A program made the position numbers and the translations under genes. Positions 12,222 through 13,897 of a stretch of 13,897 nucleotides of DNA are shown piece after piece. The stretch is taken from the NCBI GenBank assembly GCA_964430475.1, contig CAYSEQ010000017.1, forward strand, positions 1-13,897, read 5' to 3'. How positions within the stretch are numbered: position 1 is the first letter of the stretch; every line of letters starts with the position of its first letter. Below the pieces are notes generated by a model. The model was not told where the DNA came from. It did not search any database and was given only the letters and a program-made list of their open reading frames with translations. The stretch comes from CAYSEQ01 sp964430475. Lineage in GTDB: Bacteria; Patescibacteriota; Microgenomatia; UBA8517.

Positions 12222-12250
12222 ACTATAGCATATAATTATAGGATTGTCAA
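12222..12250 (-). promoter_or_regulatory. Strong promoter of the leader and lysozyme-fold gene
   Basis: Perfect -35 TTGACA (12245-12250), exactly 17 bp, then TATAGT (12222-12227) with TGC directly before it, an extended -10. This is the best promoter in the window. The predicted start is near 12215, about 126 bases before the ATG at 12089. Confidence 0.8.
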
Positions 12251-12292
12251 ATTTAATTATGAAAATGATTTGGTTAAATACTATATTGCTTA

Positions 12293-13048
12293 TTATTTTA
12301 TCTTTTTTGCTAATATAAAAATTGAGGGACCAAAGTAGAATTTGGCTAAAAGTCTCTGGAGATTTCTTTCAAAAAAAACTAATAGATCCAATGGAAGTAT
12401 TTTTTTAATAAAAGGACTTCTAATGTTTGAGACAGAGCGAATCTCTATTATTTTGAATCCATTTTTTCTTAGTATTTCTTTTATCACATCAGGATGATAA
12501 TTTTTAAAAGGAATCTTTTTCTTCTTGGTTTTTTTTGTTACTCCTACTTCTTTTGGAAAAATGTCCATAATAAAGGTGAAGTTTCCTCTAAAAAATTCCA
12601 AGAGTAGGGATTTTCCATGTCTCTTGTTGGCAAATTCAAGGATAAGATAACCATTACTTCGAAGAAATGATGCAATTTTTTCAAGAGCCAAATCAGGATT
12701 TTCAAGATGGTGGAGGACTCTAACAAGCAAGATCAGATCAACTGAGTTTTTTTTAATCTTTTTATCAAGGTTTTCCAATTTTGAATGAATAAATCTTATC
12801 TTGGGTGAATTGAACTTTTCCCTTGCTAGCTTCAATATCTTTGCAGACGGATCCGCTAGTATTATTCGTTCTGCCCTATAGAAATACGAAGGAACAAGCC
12901 TACCAAATCCGCTGCCAATATCTAAAGTTTTTCCTATCCTTGGGATCTTTTGAAGAAATTTAGATACAGCAATTAGTTCAGATTGATGTTCGTACTCTCT
13001 TCCTTCCCAGTAGGAAGGATAGTCGTAAGTATCGTATGCAGCCGGCAT
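12293..13048 (-). CDS. Class I SAM-dependent methyltransferase
   Basis: Methyltransferase with a Rossmann-like SAM-binding domain, 251 residues, substrate unknown. Motif I is LDIGSGFGR (43-51). The acidic residue at the end of strand 2 is in ILADPS (Asp66). Further motifs are VDLILLVRVLHHLENPD (103-119) and the strand NGYLILEFANK (132-142), as in the Methyltransf_11/UbiE-like group. The N-terminal MPAAYDTYDYPSYWEGREYEH is a typical lead-in, with YW and the E residues preceding the SAM domain. No membrane segment is obvious. Upstream lies a possible promoter (TTACAA, 17 bp, TATAAC; 13091-13119) with a UTR near 45 bases. The gene is between the two lysozyme-fold genes, so a role in envelope glycan or lipid modification is possible but unproven. 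Confidence 0.88.
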   Translation of the reverse strand: MPAAYDTYDYPSYWEGREYEHQSELIAVSKFLQKIPRIGKTLDIGSGFGRLVPSYFYRAERIILADPSAKILKLAREKFNSPKIRFIHSKLENLDKKIKKNSVDLILLVRVLHHLENPDLALEKIASFLRSNGYLILEFANKRHGKSLLLEFFRGNFTFIMDIFPKEVGVTKKTKKKKIPFKNYHPDVIKEILRKNGFKIIEIRSVSNIRSPFIKKILPLDLLVFFERNLQRLLAKFYFGPSIFILAKKIK

Positions 13049-13128
13049 AAAAACAATGCAGTCTTGTATCAGTAGATAAAAGTGTAAATTCTCATGTTAT
13101 AAAGTAAAGGATATCAAGTTGTAACAAG

Positions 13129-13746
13129 CTATTGTATCTGTTGCATGTAGTAAAGTACATCCTGTGCCCATGTTGTTGAGGAAGGATGAGCATATTTTTC
13201 CATTATTTCATCTACGGTTACGTATCCTTTTTCAATGTAGTCTTTCCTAAGACCTCTTGATACTACTTCTATTCCTTGTGCGTAAGAATCAAACTTTAAT
13301 ACACCTTGACTATGGATACCCCATCCCCAACAGTTAAAACTCTCGTTGGGAATATTTCTGCAAAGTCCTGACTCTTTCATTGCTATCGCAGTTATCAAGC
13401 GCCAGTCAATACCGTTTTTATCAGCCTCCTCAATAATTTTTTCTGCATATTCGGACAGAGGAGAGCGGTATTTTTGTGTGAAGTTTTTTATTATTTCGGC
13501 TCTAGCATCTCCAGGTAAAATTTTAGTAGAAATGCTTGGAAATTCTTCCGGAAACGAGGCGTAGACTTGAGCACTCGCTCTAGAATTTGTTGATCTATTT
13601 TCTAAAAGAGAGTTCTTGGAAATTTTTGAATTGGAAATAGCGATTAAGGACAAAGAAGTTGAGAAAAGAGCAAGAAAACTTGTGATGAAGAATACAAAAA
13701 TAAGCACGATTTTTTGGAATAAAGAGCTGATATCGAGATAAGACAT
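13129..13746 (-). CDS. Membrane-anchored lysozyme-fold / glucosaminidase-like protein
   Basis: Second lysozyme-superfamily protein, 205 residues. A long N-terminal hydrophobic helix (about 10-38) preceded by few charges suggests an uncleaved signal anchor. A polar linker (about 39-85) leads to the catalytic-type domain (about 88-205). IDWRLITAIAMKESGL (113-128) places Glu125 at the candidate catalytic position, followed by NIPNESFNCWGWG (131-143), SYAQGIEVV and KYAHPSSTTWAQDV. It aligns along its whole domain with the protein at 11565-12089, so the two are paralogues that differ in anchoring. Two cysteines (Cys129, Cys139) near the site are absent from the other copy and might form a disulfide. 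It starts about 68 bases after tRNA-Arg on the same strand, with no strong promoter of its own visible. Confidence 0.8.
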   Translation of the reverse strand: MSYLDISSLFQKIVLIFVFFITSFLALFSTSLSLIAISNSKISKNSLLENRSTNSRASAQVYASFPEEFPSISTKILPGDARAEIIKNFTQKYRSPLSEYAEKIIEEADKNGIDWRLITAIAMKESGLCRNIPNESFNCWGWGIHSQGVLKFDSYAQGIEVVSRGLRKDYIEKGYVTVDEIMEKYAHPSSTTWAQDVLYYMQQIQ

Positions 13747-13814
13747 CTTAGCAGGATAGGTTCTATCAATCTACTTAAGAGGATGCCATAAATTGAGTTT
13801 AAAATCAAGTTTAG

Positions 13815-13886
13815 TGCCTCAGGTGGGAGTCGAACCCACATCTTTGGTTCCGGAAACCAAGGCTTTATCCGTTAAGCTACTAAGGC
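13815..13886 (-). tRNA. tRNA-Arg, anticodon CCG
   Basis: A 72-base class I tRNA on the minus strand: acceptor GCCTTAG paired with CTGAGGC (one G-T pair), discriminator A, D-arm GCTT/AAGC, anticodon stem TTGGT/ACCAA with loop TTCCGGA (anticodon at 13851-13853), and T-arm GTGGG-TTCGACT-CCCAC. CCA is not encoded. It reads CGG arginine codons. Its promoter would lie beyond the right edge of the window. Confidence 0.97.
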
Positions 13887-13897
13887 TTTTTCAGTGA

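Noticed and set aside
11456..13886. tRNA genes as attachment sites of an integrated element
   Set aside because: No integrase gene and no direct repeat of a tRNA 3' end was seen between the two tRNAs or beyond them.

Overview
The window looks like a chromosomal piece of an uncultivated Candidate Phyla Radiation bacterium (Patescibacteria), most likely of the Microgenomates group. This is inferred from several signs: AT-rich DNA with lysine- and isoleucine-rich proteins, a protein resembling the Microgenomates-restricted DUF5660 family, a reduced trigger factor, many short secreted or single-pass membrane proteins of unknown function, standard bacterial tRNAs, and AT-rich heptamer-repeat spacers. 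I see no phage, plasmid, transposon, CRISPR or restriction genes, so this reads as ordinary chromosome with lineage-specific content.

Layout. From 1 to 7394 the genes are on the minus strand: an M20 metallopeptidase, a DUF5660-like coiled-coil protein, a trigger factor without the PPIase domain, a 54-residue basic protein, a four-helix holin-like membrane protein, a secreted alpha/beta hydrolase, and an Nramp-superfamily transporter that lacks the usual metal-binding motifs. Three related intergenic repeats (about 111-287, 2583-2746, 4494-4687) lie just beyond the 3' ends of three of these genes. From 7519 to 9688 there is a plus-strand group: a 2H RNA phosphodiesterase (ThpR), an 86-residue protein, and a Y-family DNA polymerase (DinB). 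From 9718 to the end everything is on the minus strand again. There is a tight four-gene membrane/secreted cluster ending in a DUF192 protein, then tRNA-Leu(TAG), a secreted lysozyme-fold protein with a structured leader, a SAM methyltransferase, a second lysozyme-fold protein with a membrane anchor, and tRNA-Arg(CCG).

Regulation. Many genes have a recognisable sigma70-type -10 box only about 6-14 bases before the start codon and no convincing Shine-Dalgarno sequence, which suggests leaderless or near-leaderless mRNAs. The clear exception is the lysozyme-fold gene at 11565-12089. It has a near-consensus promoter followed by a roughly 126-nt leader with three hairpins, the last a 15-bp intrinsic terminator ending 12 bases before the start codon. 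This is the best candidate for an undescribed regulatory element in the window.

Working together. The two lysozyme-fold proteins, the hydrolase, the holin-like protein and the four-gene cluster all point to cell-envelope work. The ThpR/86-residue/DinB group points to nucleic acid processing or damage tolerance. These functional links are inferred from gene order and family membership only.
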